A program made the position numbers and the translations under genes. Source: Alphaproteobacteria bacterium (GTDB taxonomy: Bacteria; Pseudomonadota; Alphaproteobacteria; Caulobacterales; Hyphomonadaceae). From it: a stretch of 48,588 nt of DNA. Each line of letters starts with the position of its first letter. The stretch's first letter is position 1. The notes under the pieces were generated by a model. The model ran no database searches. It was not told the DNA's origin and saw only the letters and a program-made list of their open reading frames with translations. Shown in pieces: positions 1 through 9,300 of the stretch. Location: assembly GCA_018969425.1 (NCBI GenBank), contig JAGWYJ010000023.1, positions 1 to 48,588 on the forward strand. Direction: 5' to 3'.

Positions 1-240
1 AAACCGACCCGTCATTCCCAAATGAACGATGAGGCTAGCTCTCCGTGTCATTTTCCAGATCAGATACTTGGCCCGGCGATCAATCGAAATCACCGTCAGC
101 CCTGTCAAACTCTCAGCGAGACCTTGCGGAATGGGGAAACGCAGGTCAGGCCGCCCGATGACCACGGACGACAGGGTCCGCCCCACAAGAACAGGCGCTA
201 AACCGCGGCGAACCGTCTCGACTTCAGGAAGTTCAGGCAT
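1..240 (-). CDS. mutM: Formamidopyrimidine-DNA glycosylase, N-terminal 80 residues (cut by window edge)
   Basis: The minus strand from 240 down reads [14 protein letters not shown] and stays open to the window edge, giving 80 codons of a protein normally about 270-290 residues long. PELPE is the hallmark N-terminus of the Fpg/MutM family: Pro2 (after Met removal) is the Schiff-base nucleophile and the next Glu is catalytic. The conserved lysine in the RRAKYL segment and the HLGMTGRF segment at the cut end also fit. MutM excises 8-oxoguanine and other oxidised purines. The gene is divergent from ubiE with 71 bp between start codons, an arrangement I recall from many alphaproteobacteria. The zinc-finger C-terminus lies outside the window. 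Confidence 0.93.
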   Translation of the reverse strand, partial: MPELPEVETVRRGLAPVLVGRTLSSVVIGRPDLRFPIPQGLAESLTGLTVISIDRRAKYLIWKMTRRASLIVHLGMTGRF

Positions 241-311
241 ATTCAGAGCATATAGCCCTTCGCCGGGGCTTCGCCTATGGTCTCTTCAGAATCCCGCACG
301 CGCAGGACGAC

Positions 312-1070
312 ATGACCGAAGAAACCGTCTCCTTTGGATACAGCGACATCTCGCCGTCTGAGAAATCGAGACGCGTGAAGGCTGTCTTCGCCTCTGTCGC
401 GCCCCGATACGATTTGATGAATGATCTCATGTCCGCGGGTGTTCACAGACTATGGAAAGCTGGATTGATCAACCGTCTTAACCCTCAGCCCGGTGAAACC
501 CTGATCGACGTAGCTGGAGGCACCGGCGACATAGGACGGGCTTTTGTCGCCGCTGCAGCGACAGCGGGTCGTCGCAGAGGCCCGGCGAAGGCTGCGCTGG
601 CCATAATAGCCGATATCAACGAAGCGATGCTGGTGGAAGGCATGCGCGGCTCAGACAACGGGTTAGTGAGGGTAGCCTGCGACGCTGCGGATTTGCCTTT
701 CGGCGACCGAACAGCGGATGCGGTGACAATCTCGTTCGGAATCCGGAACGTCGTGCGGATCGATGCTGCCCTGAAGGAGTTTCGGCGTGTGCTCAAGCCA
801 GGGGGACGATTCGCCTGCCTCGAATTTTCCCATATGACGTCTCCTGCCCTACAGAAGGCATATGACGCCTATTCCTTCGCCGTGATTCCCAGGTTGGGAG
901 AGATCGTCACCGGCGACAGGGACAGTTACCAGTACCTGATCGAGTCAATTCGCAGATTTCCAGACCAGACCTCGTTCGCGCGACGAATTGAAGACGCTGG
1001 CTTCTCACGGGTGTCCGTTACGAATTTTACCGGCGGCGTAGCGGCCCTCCATACAGGTTGGGCCTGCTAG
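312..1070 (+). CDS. ubiE: Ubiquinone/menaquinone C-methyltransferase UbiE
   Basis: This 252-residue class I SAM-dependent methyltransferase has the usual UbiE length. Motifs in order: [19 protein letters not shown] at about 23-41, the SAM-binding loop DVAGGTGD at 66-73, SFGIRNV at 141-147, and [16 protein letters not shown] at 158-173. It methylates the quinone ring carbon in ubiquinone synthesis. The ATG at 312 follows an AGGA-like ribosome site in GCAGGACGAC. ubiB starts 5 bp after the stop codon, so the two are almost certainly co-transcribed. Nothing in the sequence looks damaged. Confidence 0.97.
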   Translation: MTEETVSFGYSDISPSEKSRRVKAVFASVAPRYDLMNDLMSAGVHRLWKAGLINRLNPQPGETLIDVAGGTGDIGRAFVAAAATAGRRRGPAKAALAIIADINEAMLVEGMRGSDNGLVRVACDAADLPFGDRTADAVTISFGIRNVVRIDAALKEFRRVLKPGGRFACLEFSHMTSPALQKAYDAYSFAVIPRLGEIVTGDRDSYQYLIESIRRFPDQTSFARRIEDAGFSRVSVTNFTGGVAALHTGWAC

Positions 1071-1074
1071 CCAC

Positions 1075-2682
1075 ATGCTGACTGCCCTCTCAGACTGGTT
1101 TCGCCTCGCCCGGCTCGGGGCCGTCATGATCCGTCATGATGTCATATTGCCCTCAGAATACCGGAGCCATGCCCCCCTGCTTCTGAAATGGGCGGGGACA
1201 GTCTTAAGAATAACAAACGCCAGCGGACGAAAAGCGCGGACCGGCCAGACGCTCGCTGCAGAGCTGGAAAAGATGGGACCGGCATGGATAAAGCTGGGGC
1301 AACTGCTGGCCACGCGACCGGATATCATCGGCGTCACCGCAGCACAGGATCTGGCGCGGCTGAAGGACAAATTGGCGCCCTTTTCGCGAAACCTAGCCGA
1401 GACAACACTCAAGTCAGAATTTGGCGCTGAATCGAAGACATTGTTTGCCAACCTCAGCCCCCCTATCGCCGCAGCCTCGATCGCTCAGGTCCACAAGCTC
1501 GAAACTCTGACCGGAACCTACGCGGTTAAGATACTGCGGCCTGGCGTTGAACAGATAATGGAACAAGAGCTGCGAGCTCTGAGGCGACTGGCGCGTTTCG
1601 CGACAGACAACGGATCAAAGACGCTTCGCAGACTTGAGCCGGAGGCGTTTGTCGAAACGATGGCGCAATCGCTGACGAACGAGCTCGACCTCAGGTTTGA
1701 GGCAGGCGCCGCATCGGAGTTTCGCGAAATCGCAGCTTTGGACGGATTTGTCTCAGTCCCTAAAGTGGACTGGACCAGAACCAGTCGTCGAGTGCTGACG
1801 ACCGAATGGGTAAATGCGCGCAGCCTCACAGACCCTCTCGCGTTGGAAGGCATTGACCGGAAAGATCTCGCAAATCGCATGACGCGTGGATTTCTCGCAT
1901 GCGCTCTCGATCACGGCTTCTTTCACGCGGATATGCATGAAGGAAACATCATGGTCGGCCGCGGAGGCGAGCTGACCCTGATAGACTTTGGAATCATGGG
2001 TCGGATAGGAATGAATGAACGCCGCTTCCTTGCCGAAATCCTCCACGGCTTCCTAAATCGGAACTACCGCAGGGTGGCGGAAGTGCACTTCGAAGCGGGA
2101 TATGTTCCGACAGACAGATCACTGGGAGACTTCGCTCAGGCGCTGCGATCGGTCGGGGAACCGATCTTCGGTCAGGAAGCCTCAAGCGTATCGATGGGAC
2201 GAGTCCTCATACAGCTGCTTGATATTACGGAGCAGTTCGGCATGCGACTGCGTCCGGAATTAGTCCTGCTGCAGAAAACGATGGTTCAGGTCGAAGGCGT
2301 GTCGCGATCCATCGACCCCGATCACAATATATGGACAGCAGCGCAGCCGATTGTGGAACGATGGACGCGGCGCGAATTCGGCCCCGAGGGGATCGCGCGG
2401 AAAGTTAAAGAGACTGCTTTGGCGACTTTTCACGCCGTCAACCGGCTTCCCGCCCTTATCGACCGCATGGATCGGGACAACAAGACCAGAGACTATGACG
2501 TCGCAGCAAGAAAGGCGCGCCTCCGCCGGGTCAGCCATCCAAGCCGAATCCTCTGGGCGATTATAGGCGCCGCAGCGCTATGGACCTCCGCCTGGATGGT
2601 CCAAAGGATCGATTATGAAGAACTGACGGTGGAAAACGTCTCGGCGAACCTCAGGGACCAATGGAAGGCGATCGCAAAGTGA
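1075..2682 (+). CDS. ubiB: UbiB-family ABC1 atypical kinase/ATPase for ubiquinone synthesis
   Basis: This 535-residue protein shows the atypical ABC1 kinase signatures: KxGQ in WIKLGQLLATRPD (71-83), the alanine-rich loop IAAASIAQVHK (131-141) that replaces the glycine-rich loop, the ion-pair lysine in YAVKILRPG, the catalytic HADMHEGN (284-291), and LIDFGIMGR (302-310). A hydrophobic segment near 494-515 (ILWAIIGAAALWTSAWMV) is the usual C-terminal membrane anchor. UbiB proteins use ATPase activity to help extract or present ubiquinone intermediates at the membrane. It follows ubiE by 4 bp, supporting a ubiE-ubiB operon. Confidence 0.96.
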   Translation: MLTALSDWFRLARLGAVMIRHDVILPSEYRSHAPLLLKWAGTVLRITNASGRKARTGQTLAAELEKMGPAWIKLGQLLATRPDIIGVTAAQDLARLKDKLAPFSRNLAETTLKSEFGAESKTLFANLSPPIAAASIAQVHKLETLTGTYAVKILRPGVEQIMEQELRALRRLARFATDNGSKTLRRLEPEAFVETMAQSLTNELDLRFEAGAASEFREIAALDGFVSVPKVDWTRTSRRVLTTEWVNARSLTDPLALEGIDRKDLANRMTRGFLACALDHGFFHADMHEGNIMVGRGGELTLIDFGIMGRIGMNERRFLAEILHGFLNRNYRRVAEVHFEAGYVPTDRSLGDFAQALRSVGEPIFGQEASSVSMGRVLIQLLDITEQFGMRLRPELVLLQKTMVQVEGVSRSIDPDHNIWTAAQPIVERWTRREFGPEGIARKVKETALATFHAVNRLPALIDRMDRDNKTRDYDVAARKARLRRVSHPSRILWAIIGAAALWTSAWMVQRIDYEELTVENVSANLRDQWKAIAK

Positions 2683-2820
2683 TCGTTCGATGACGTCGCC
2701 TAAGAGGTGGCGTATAGTTTGCATGAGATTGTGTGAAAACGAGGGACAACGGCCACCCGGACGTTTCGCCCCCGTCAGCAGGTCGACCTCCGGCCCGTCC
2801 AGCAATCGAAAGGACATGAC

Positions 2821-3141
2821 ATGATCCGCACCATAGCCAGCCTCGCACTGATCGCCTCCGTCACAGCGTCTCAGGCTTTTGCCGGCCCCGCAATTCAGTC
2901 GACCATGCCAGTAATCCGGGCGGTCGCCTCAGACGGGGTAGTGAACATTCGAGTGTCGAAAGGGGTCATGGGACACACAAAGGCATCAACCATGAGGACT
3001 GTGACGGTTGAGGGCTTCGACAGCCAGAACAGGTCGCTGGGAACCTCAACCGTCTCAATGTCAAAAAGACTGTCGTATGCGTCCGTTCCTCTCACAGGAG
3101 ATCTGAAGTCGGCTGCAAGACTTGCCATATCGGCCCAGTAA
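2821..3141 (+). CDS. Small secreted protein of unknown function (106 aa)
   Basis: I do not recognise a family. The N-terminus MIRTIASLALIASVTASQAFAG is a clear Sec signal peptide with an AFA-G cleavage site, leaving a mature protein of about 84 residues. That part is rich in Ser, Thr and Val, with alternating polar and hydrophobic residues as in a small beta-sheet protein, and has no cysteine. An AAAGGA ribosome site sits 6-8 bp before the ATG. The gene lies 138 bp after ubiB and converges on an outer-membrane barrel gene. A periplasmic or surface role is the most that can be inferred. Confidence 0.7.
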   Translation: MIRTIASLALIASVTASQAFAGPAIQSTMPVIRAVASDGVVNIRVSKGVMGHTKASTMRTVTVEGFDSQNRSLGTSTVSMSKRLSYASVPLTGDLKSAARLAISAQ

Positions 3142-3180
3142 GAGCCATTAGCCGGCAACAGCCAGTAGAAAGACCCGTTC

Positions 3181-4227
3181 TCAACCGCCAAAACCGAACG
3201 ACAGCCTGAGACCGAAGAGGGTGGAGCGCTCTCCATCCTCTTCGATAAACTGGACTCCGCCATCAAGAACAGCAGAACCGAACTCACGGCCGAGCGAGAG
3301 CTCGATACGATTGAGATCTGCGCCGCCAGCGACATCGTTGTCGCTCGCGCCAGACACGATAGCGACTGCGTGCCACTCCGACCGGGTGACAGTTAAGCCC
3401 GCCGTATAGTAGGTACGCTGCGCATTGGCCACGCCGTCGGCATTGTCGAAAGATGCAGCTTCCGCAAAAACGTCCGTGGAGACATCACTGTCGCTAGCGA
3501 AGGAATAACTCAAACCTCCGACCAGGCCGGTCTCCGCCTCGTCCCCAGGCTGCGCAGCCGCTAGGCTTCTGTAACCGAAGCTGTATCCGAACCCGCTTTC
3601 CAGCTGTCCATCAAGGCTGACAGCATAGGATTCGAGGCCTTCAGTATTACCAGGACCTCCATCGGCTAGCTCCAGAGCAGGCCTCTCAGTCCCGATGGAC
3701 TTCGAGAGAAATGACCTGTCAGCGGTAAACACGGCGGCCGACAGAACATGCTCTCCTTGAACCGGGAGCTTGATGTCTCCTCCGAAACCCACCCTTTCAG
3801 TAGTCTCGTAGGACTCACCAATCTCCGCTCCGTAGAGACCAGGAGCTAGTCCCGCCGCCGAGCCGAAAACCGGATTAAACTTCCCCGCATAGAGCGAAAA
3901 CGCATCGGCTGCATAATGGATCTTCAGCTCTTCAGCAAAGAGACCCTGGTTCTCGAACACGGAATCGCCGTCTGAATCCTGGACGGGTTCGAAAGTCAGG
4001 GCTGTTTCTATCGTCCAGCCCTCATTGAACTCGAATTCTGCTCCATACTCGATCTTGGCGGCGATCACGCTCAGATCGTCCGTATCGGCATCTAGGTTGT
4101 CCCATGTCAGTTCAACGACGCCCTCATGTGAGAATCGATCCTCACCCGTCGGGGCTTCCTGCCCGAAGGCAGACCCGGTCATGGCGATGAAAGCTGACAT
4201 CAACGCTGTGGAGAGTTTGAAATTCAT
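3181..4227 (-). CDS. Predicted outer-membrane beta-barrel (porin-like) protein
   Basis: The open frame begins at 4296, but the first 23 codons look untranslated. The internal ATG at 4227 gives a good signal peptide, MNFKLSTALMSAFIAMTGSAFGQ, so that start is chosen. The mature 325 residues are acidic and full of alternating aromatic/polar strands separated by D/G/N-rich turns (for example YAADAFSLYAGKFNPVFGSAAGLAPG). It ends in LRLSFGFGG, resembling a barrel end with a two-glycine tail. The LYAGKFNP motif is typical of porin-like proteins of alphaproteobacteria. The substrate is unknown. It converges on the small secreted protein with 39 bp between stops. Confidence 0.75.
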   Translation of the reverse strand: MNFKLSTALMSAFIAMTGSAFGQEAPTGEDRFSHEGVVELTWDNLDADTDDLSVIAAKIEYGAEFEFNEGWTIETALTFEPVQDSDGDSVFENQGLFAEELKIHYAADAFSLYAGKFNPVFGSAAGLAPGLYGAEIGESYETTERVGFGGDIKLPVQGEHVLSAAVFTADRSFLSKSIGTERPALELADGGPGNTEGLESYAVSLDGQLESGFGYSFGYRSLAAAQPGDEAETGLVGGLSYSFASDSDVSTDVFAEAASFDNADGVANAQRTYYTAGLTVTRSEWHAVAIVSGASDNDVAGGADLNRIELSLGREFGSAVLDGGVQFIEEDGERSTLFGLRLSFGFGG

Positions 4228-4577
4228 GGATTGACTCGTTTGATCGGCTGGAGGGAAGATCACGTTCCCTTTCCGATACACCAAACGAAATAACATCCGC
4301 CCAAAGGAGAGGCGCCAATTCAGTCGATGACGTTTACTCCTTAGAATTCGCTTATCCCCACCCGCCGTTTAACGCATCAGCGCCCGCACTTACGGGACTG
4401 AGACAGAAAGAACGATCGGCGACCAAAGCAGACTTAGAGCCTGTTGCTGCGACTGCAGGCTTCCTGTCATCGAACGCCAGAACGCCCGGTTCCAGTAGTG
4501 CCGCCAGAGATGGGGGGGGCGCGACCTCGGCCCTCCCCTGAGGCGGCGAAACAAACAAAGGCGCTCACGAAGTGCTG
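4228..4577. other. Non-coding gap with a G8 tract
   Basis: This 350-bp stretch separates the barrel gene from the upstream YjgR-like ATPase gene. I see no convincing ORF: the short frames lack ribosome sites and homology. A run of eight G residues lies at 4512-4519. The part next to 4227 should hold the barrel-gene promoter, but no clear -35/-10 pair could be picked out. No hairpin with a U-tract is visible after the ATPase gene. Confidence 0.5.
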
Positions 4578-6089
4578 CTACCTCTTTCTCGACCCCAATA
4601 TCCCCCTGAGAATATACTTGGCAAACTCTCGGGCAGCGGTTCGCACGACGACGCCCCCCGCAATCTCAACCGGACCCTGTCGGGATGAGGCGCGTCGACG
4701 AAGTTTCCTTTCGGTTTTTGCCACCTCTGTTTTGGGCTCCTCCTGGCGACCCGAACGAGTCTTGGCCCGCTCCCGAGAAGTCGGAGCGAGGCCAGACCCA
4801 CCGGTGAGAGTCTCATAGGCGGATGACCGGTCCACTCTCTGGTCATACCGCCCGAAGAGCGCGCTACCAGCCAGCAAACTCTCACGCTCCGCATCGGTTA
4901 GCGGCCCAACCCGGGACGAAGGGGGTCTGATAAGCGTTCGTTCAACCATCGTTGGAACGCCCCTCGCATCAAGCGTCGAAACCAACGCCTCCCCAGTCGC
5001 CAGCTCAGAAATAACCGTCTCTGCATCAAACCCGGGATTAGGCCTGAAGGATTGAGCGGCGGCCTTCACACCCTTGCGCTCATTCGGCGTGTAAGCGCGA
5101 AGCGCATGCTGAATCCGGCATCCCAGCTGCCCGAGCACCGCCTCAGGCAGATCCTTTGGGTTTTGGGTCACGAAGTAAACGCCCACCCCCTTCGATCGAA
5201 CGAGACGGACCACCTGCTCAATCTTTTCAACTAGGGCCTTCGGAGCGTCGGCAAAGAGGAGATGGGCCTCATCAAAGAAGAATACCAGCTTAGGCTTTTC
5301 CGGATCTCCGACCTCAGGGAGCGATTCAAAGAGTTCGGCGAGAAGCCACATCAGAAAGGTCGAATAGAGGCGCGGCGACTGAATAAGCCGTGTCGCATCG
5401 AGAACATTAACATAACCGCGTCCGTCTGGAGCCGTCCGCATCAGGTCGGCTAGCTGAAGAGCAGGCTCGCCAAAAAACGCCTCCCCACCCTCCCTTTCTA
5501 ATAAAAGCAATTGCCTCTGCACCGCGCCCACAGAGGAGGAGGCGATGTTCCCATAGCGGACCTGAAGTTCGGAAGCCGCTCCTGAGACATGGGTAAGAAG
5601 ACTCCTTAGATCCTTAAGATCGAGCACGAGAAGGCCCTGATCGTCCGCATACTGAAACGCAATGGTCAGGACGCCTTCCTGGGTCTCGTTAAGCTGCAAG
5701 AGGCGGGCGAGAAGTTGCGGCCCCATGTCAGAGACCGTAGCCCTGACAGGGTGCCCGGTACGGCCCCACACGTCCCACAACGTCACGGGGGCCGCCTGAT
5801 ATTCTATCGGCCCGAGGCCGATCTTGATCGACCTTTCATTAAGCCTGTCGTGGAGCCGACCGGCTGGATCGCCCGCGAGAGCAAGACCTGACAGATCTCC
5901 CTTTATATCTGCGCAAAACACCGGAACGCCTGCAGCAGAAAATTGCTCAGCAAGCGTCTGCAACGTTACAGTCTTGCCTGTTCCAGTGGCGCCAGCCACA
6001 AGACCGTGCCGATTGGCTCGCGACAGAAGGAGAAGCTGGCGCTCCTCAGCGTCTGGCCCGCCAGCTCCAATAACGATGTCGTCCGCCAT
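4578..6089 (-). CDS. yjgR: HerA/YjgR-like DUF853 ATPase
   Basis: This 503-residue P-loop ATPase belongs to the DUF853 (YjgR) branch of the HerA/FtsK superfamily. Walker A is AGATGTGKT at 32-40, the DIKGD signature is at 61-65, and Walker B is LVFFFDEAHLLF at 268-279. It is followed by the sensor-like TQNPKDLPEAVLGQLGCRIQ and HALRAYTP. The C-terminal 60 residues are basic and low in conservation (KTRSGRQEEPKTEVAKTERK). YjgR proteins are predicted DNA-translocating ATPases, but their physiological role is not established. The gene is divergent from the glutamate dehydrogenase, with about 250 bp between them. Confidence 0.9.
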   Translation of the reverse strand: MADDIVIGAGGPDAEERQLLLLSRANRHGLVAGATGTGKTVTLQTLAEQFSAAGVPVFCADIKGDLSGLALAGDPAGRLHDRLNERSIKIGLGPIEYQAAPVTLWDVWGRTGHPVRATVSDMGPQLLARLLQLNETQEGVLTIAFQYADDQGLLVLDLKDLRSLLTHVSGAASELQVRYGNIASSSVGAVQRQLLLLEREGGEAFFGEPALQLADLMRTAPDGRGYVNVLDATRLIQSPRLYSTFLMWLLAELFESLPEVGDPEKPKLVFFFDEAHLLFADAPKALVEKIEQVVRLVRSKGVGVYFVTQNPKDLPEAVLGQLGCRIQHALRAYTPNERKGVKAAAQSFRPNPGFDAETVISELATGEALVSTLDARGVPTMVERTLIRPPSSRVGPLTDAERESLLAGSALFGRYDQRVDRSSAYETLTGGSGLAPTSRERAKTRSGRQEEPKTEVAKTERKLRRRASSRQGPVEIAGGVVVRTAAREFAKYILRGILGSRKR

Positions 6090-6298
6090 TCAAACACCCC
6101 CAGGAACCCGGCCGACCATCAGACCGCCGCTCTCAGACCTGAAGATGCCGTTAATCTGATTCGATCCCCACTTCGCCTCGTTCGAAGACCTGATGCCGCA
6201 CCGCCGCCTTTCAAGGCTGGGAAAGGGGCGATTAGAGGCATCTTCGCTGCTAACGTCCAGGCCGAATTCGAAAAAACATGTCATCGCTAGGGGCCCTA

Positions 6299-6328
6299 TT
6301 GAGCATGCTCATACCATCTTCCTATATT
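6299..6328 (+). promoter_or_regulatory. Possible sigma70-type promoter with overlapping palindrome
   Basis: TTGAGC (6299-6304) and TATATT (6323-6328) are separated by 18 bp, a plausible -35/-10 pair for the glutamate dehydrogenase gene. The 10-bp palindrome GAGCATGCTC (6301-6310) overlaps the -35 and could be an operator. If this promoter is used, transcription would start around 6334-6336, removing most of the AAGGAG at 6330-6335. That bears on which start codon is used. Confidence 0.35.
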
Positions 6329-6342
6329 TAAGGAGAATGAAT

Positions 6343-6366
6343 ATGCGCCAGACGGCGGCGCCGTGA
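6343..6366 (+). CDS. Seven-codon ORF abutting the glutamate dehydrogenase frame (leader peptide or truncated start)
   Basis: An ideal ribosome site, AAGGAG (6330-6335), sits 7 bp before ATG 6343, which encodes only MRQTAAP before TGA at 6364-6366. The same frame then continues open for the whole dehydrogenase, beginning with TTG directly after the TGA. It could be a leader peptide, a nonsense mutation or sequencing error in the original start region, or an untranslated coincidence. No amino-acid bias suggests attenuation. Confidence 0.3.
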   Translation: MRQTAAP

Positions 6367-6387
6367 TTGCCTGGTCGGAGAACGATT

Positions 6388-9300
6388 TTGGATCCCAAAC
6401 GTGATGATGGCGATAAGCGACCCACATTCAATCAGGCGTTTAACGCCGCTCTCAAGAAAAGAACCGGCCTTCCGCACCCCGACGACCTGTCATCCTTTGT
6501 GAGGCAGTATGCGAGCGACCAACGCCACGTCGATCAACTCACTCTGACGCCGGAGGATGCCGCAAATCTCGCCCTCGATCTCCTGGAGGCTGGGCGAACT
6601 GCGGCAAGCGAAGACCGTCGAATCATCAGAATCCGGCCCACAAAGGCGGGCAACGATATCTCGGAGACATGGGTCGCGGAAATAGTCGGTCCTGACATCG
6701 CCTTCTTGCTCGACTCCTCAGTCGCAGCGTGTCAAGAGCGCAGAGTCCCCGTCCACGCGGTAAAACATCCCGTTTCTCAAATTGATGGACGTCCGTTTTC
6801 CTTTATTCAGATCTTTATCCCCGCCCTCGACACCGCGAAGCGAAAAGGCCTTCTGAACGCACTCTCTGAGGCGATTTCGGACGTAGAGCTAGCCAATCAC
6901 GACTTTTTCTCAATGCGCGAGAAAATGCTGGCGGCAGCTGAGACATTATCGACCATTGCACCCCGAATAAACACGTTTGACGAGGAGAAACTCGAGGCCT
7001 GTGCTTTTCTGAATTGGCTGGTTGAAGATCACTTCACCTTCCTGGGCGTCCGGGATTACGTCTTCGCACGAGACGATCAGGGCCGCCTGACAGAAGGGGA
7101 ACCCATCCCGGTGGAAGGCTCTGAGCTGGGAATCCTGCGCGACACGACCCGAAGCGTGCTGTCGCGTCGCGCCGAACCGACTACATTGACGGAGCAGGTT
7201 CGGGAATTTCTGAATGAGCCCTCGGCGCTCATCGTGGCGAAAGCAAGCTTCATTTCTCGGGTTCATCGACGAACCCATGCAGATTACATCGGAGTGAAGA
7301 GGTACGATCATTCAGGAAACGTCATTGGAGAGACCCGCTTTGTGGGGCTGTTCACCTCTGAAGCTTACTCCCAGTCGGTGGACCTGATCCCTCTCATCCG
7401 CCGGAAAGTTGATCGGGTCAGAGCCATGCACCCGAAAGACTCGAGATTTTCCATAAAGACTTTGAATTCCGTCCTCCAGGCCTATCCGCGAGACGAACTT
7501 TTCCAGATTTCAGAGCCCGAACTCTTCCGAATAGCGGAAGGAATACTTCAACTGAGGATGTGCACAGACACAGCTCTCTTCATTCGTCGGGATCGCTTCG
7601 ACCGATACGTTTCCGCGCTGATATTCTGCTCACGAGACTCCTACAATTCGGAACGTCGCGCCAAGGCGCATACCCTTCTCGCAAAGTCATACGGCGGTCG
7701 ATCATCCGCTTTTTATCCGGCCTTCACAGACGGAGGCCTGGCGCGCGTTCATCTGATCATTGGGCTGGACTCGCCCCATCCCGAACCTGATGAAACAGAC
7801 CTTCAAAACGAAGTGCGAAAGATCTTCGATCGATGGGAGGACAAACTCGAGCAGGCCGCTCTCGTGGACGGACCAGCGTCTGAAGAAATTTCAGGTTTTC
7901 ACTTCACAGACGCCTACAAGGAGGCGTTCCAACCTATAGAGGCACTGGCGGACATCAGGACAATTACCGCCATGCCGCGGGACCAACAGCTTCTGGCCCG
8001 CTTCTGCGGAGAAACCTCCCGTCCTGGAGAATGGCAGATCAGGATTTATCACCGAGATTCCCCTGTACCTCTGACATCAATAGTTCCTCTGCTCGAAAAT
8101 CTGGGGTTCGCCGTTCAATCGGAAGTGGGCCATCCGGTAAAAATCACTGAGATCGATCAGACGCATAAGCAAACAATTCATATTCACCACGTGACCGCAC
8201 TCACCTCATCTGTTGCCGCAGCAGCAGACAGTCACATAGAAAAAGCAATTGAGGCTGTTTGGAGAGGCGACACGGAGAACGACGCATTCAACAGCCTTGT
8301 CCCCCAACTGGCGATAGACTGGAGATTGGCGGCGCTTTTAAGAACTGTTTGCCGATTCAGAAGTCAGTCGGGCCTCGACCCATCTGAAGCGATTCAGATC
8401 CGTTCGTTGCGCGAACACAAGACCATAACAAGCGACCTCATACGTCTCTTCGAATCGAAGTTTGATCCTGACGAGTACCTGGACCTGAACCAACGTCAGG
8501 AACGGGTCACAGAACTGGAAGCATCCATACTGAAGTCGCTTGAAACAGTTCCCTCTATCGAGACCGACCGCTGTCTGCGCAGGATTCTCTCGGTTTTGAT
8601 CGCTGCCGTGAGGACGAATTTTTACCTTCTGAACGCCGTGGGCGAGCGAGAGCGCTTCATATCGATCAAAATTCGCAGCGCCGACGCCGGGCCCCTTCCC
8701 GCGCCGCAGCCTTTATTCGAGACTTTCGTTTGGTCTCCCGAAGTGGAAGGCGTGCACCTGCGCTTCGGGCCCGTTGCGCGAGGAGGGATTCGCTGGTCTG
8801 ACCGGCGCGAAGATTTCAGAACCGAAGTCCTCGGCCTTGTCAAAGCCCAGCAGGTCAAGAACGCCGTTATCGTTCCCGTCGGTGCGAAGGGCGGATTTTT
8901 TCCAAAACTTGCCCACCCAAACCTCGGAAGACCACGTTATCAGGAGAAAGGAGCCGAAGCTTATCGTCAGTTTATATCAGCGCTCCTTCAGATTACAGAC
9001 AACATTCAGAACGACGCTACCATTCGCGATAAGCGGCTGATCGCATGGGACTCCGACGATCCGTACCTCGTAGTTGCCGCCGACAAGGGAACATCGACCT
9101 TTTCCGACACGGCAAATAGGCTTGCGCAAGAGCATGGCTTTTGGCTCGATGACGCATTCGCGTCGGGTGGATCAGCGGGCTATGACCATAAGAAGATGGG
9201 CATAACAGCGCGTGGCGCCTGGGAAGCGGTCAAGCGACACTTCCGGGAAATGGGCCGCGACCCCCTAACAGAACCAATTTCGGTTATCGGGATCGGCGAT

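Noticed and set aside
4444-4818. 124-residue plus-strand ORF overlapping the end of the yjgR-like gene
   Set aside because: It lies antisense to a recognised gene and has shadow-like Arg/Ser/Pro composition.
6090-6284. 64-residue minus-strand ORF upstream of the yjgR-like gene
   Set aside because: Composition is not protein-like, it has no ribosome site, and it matches no family.
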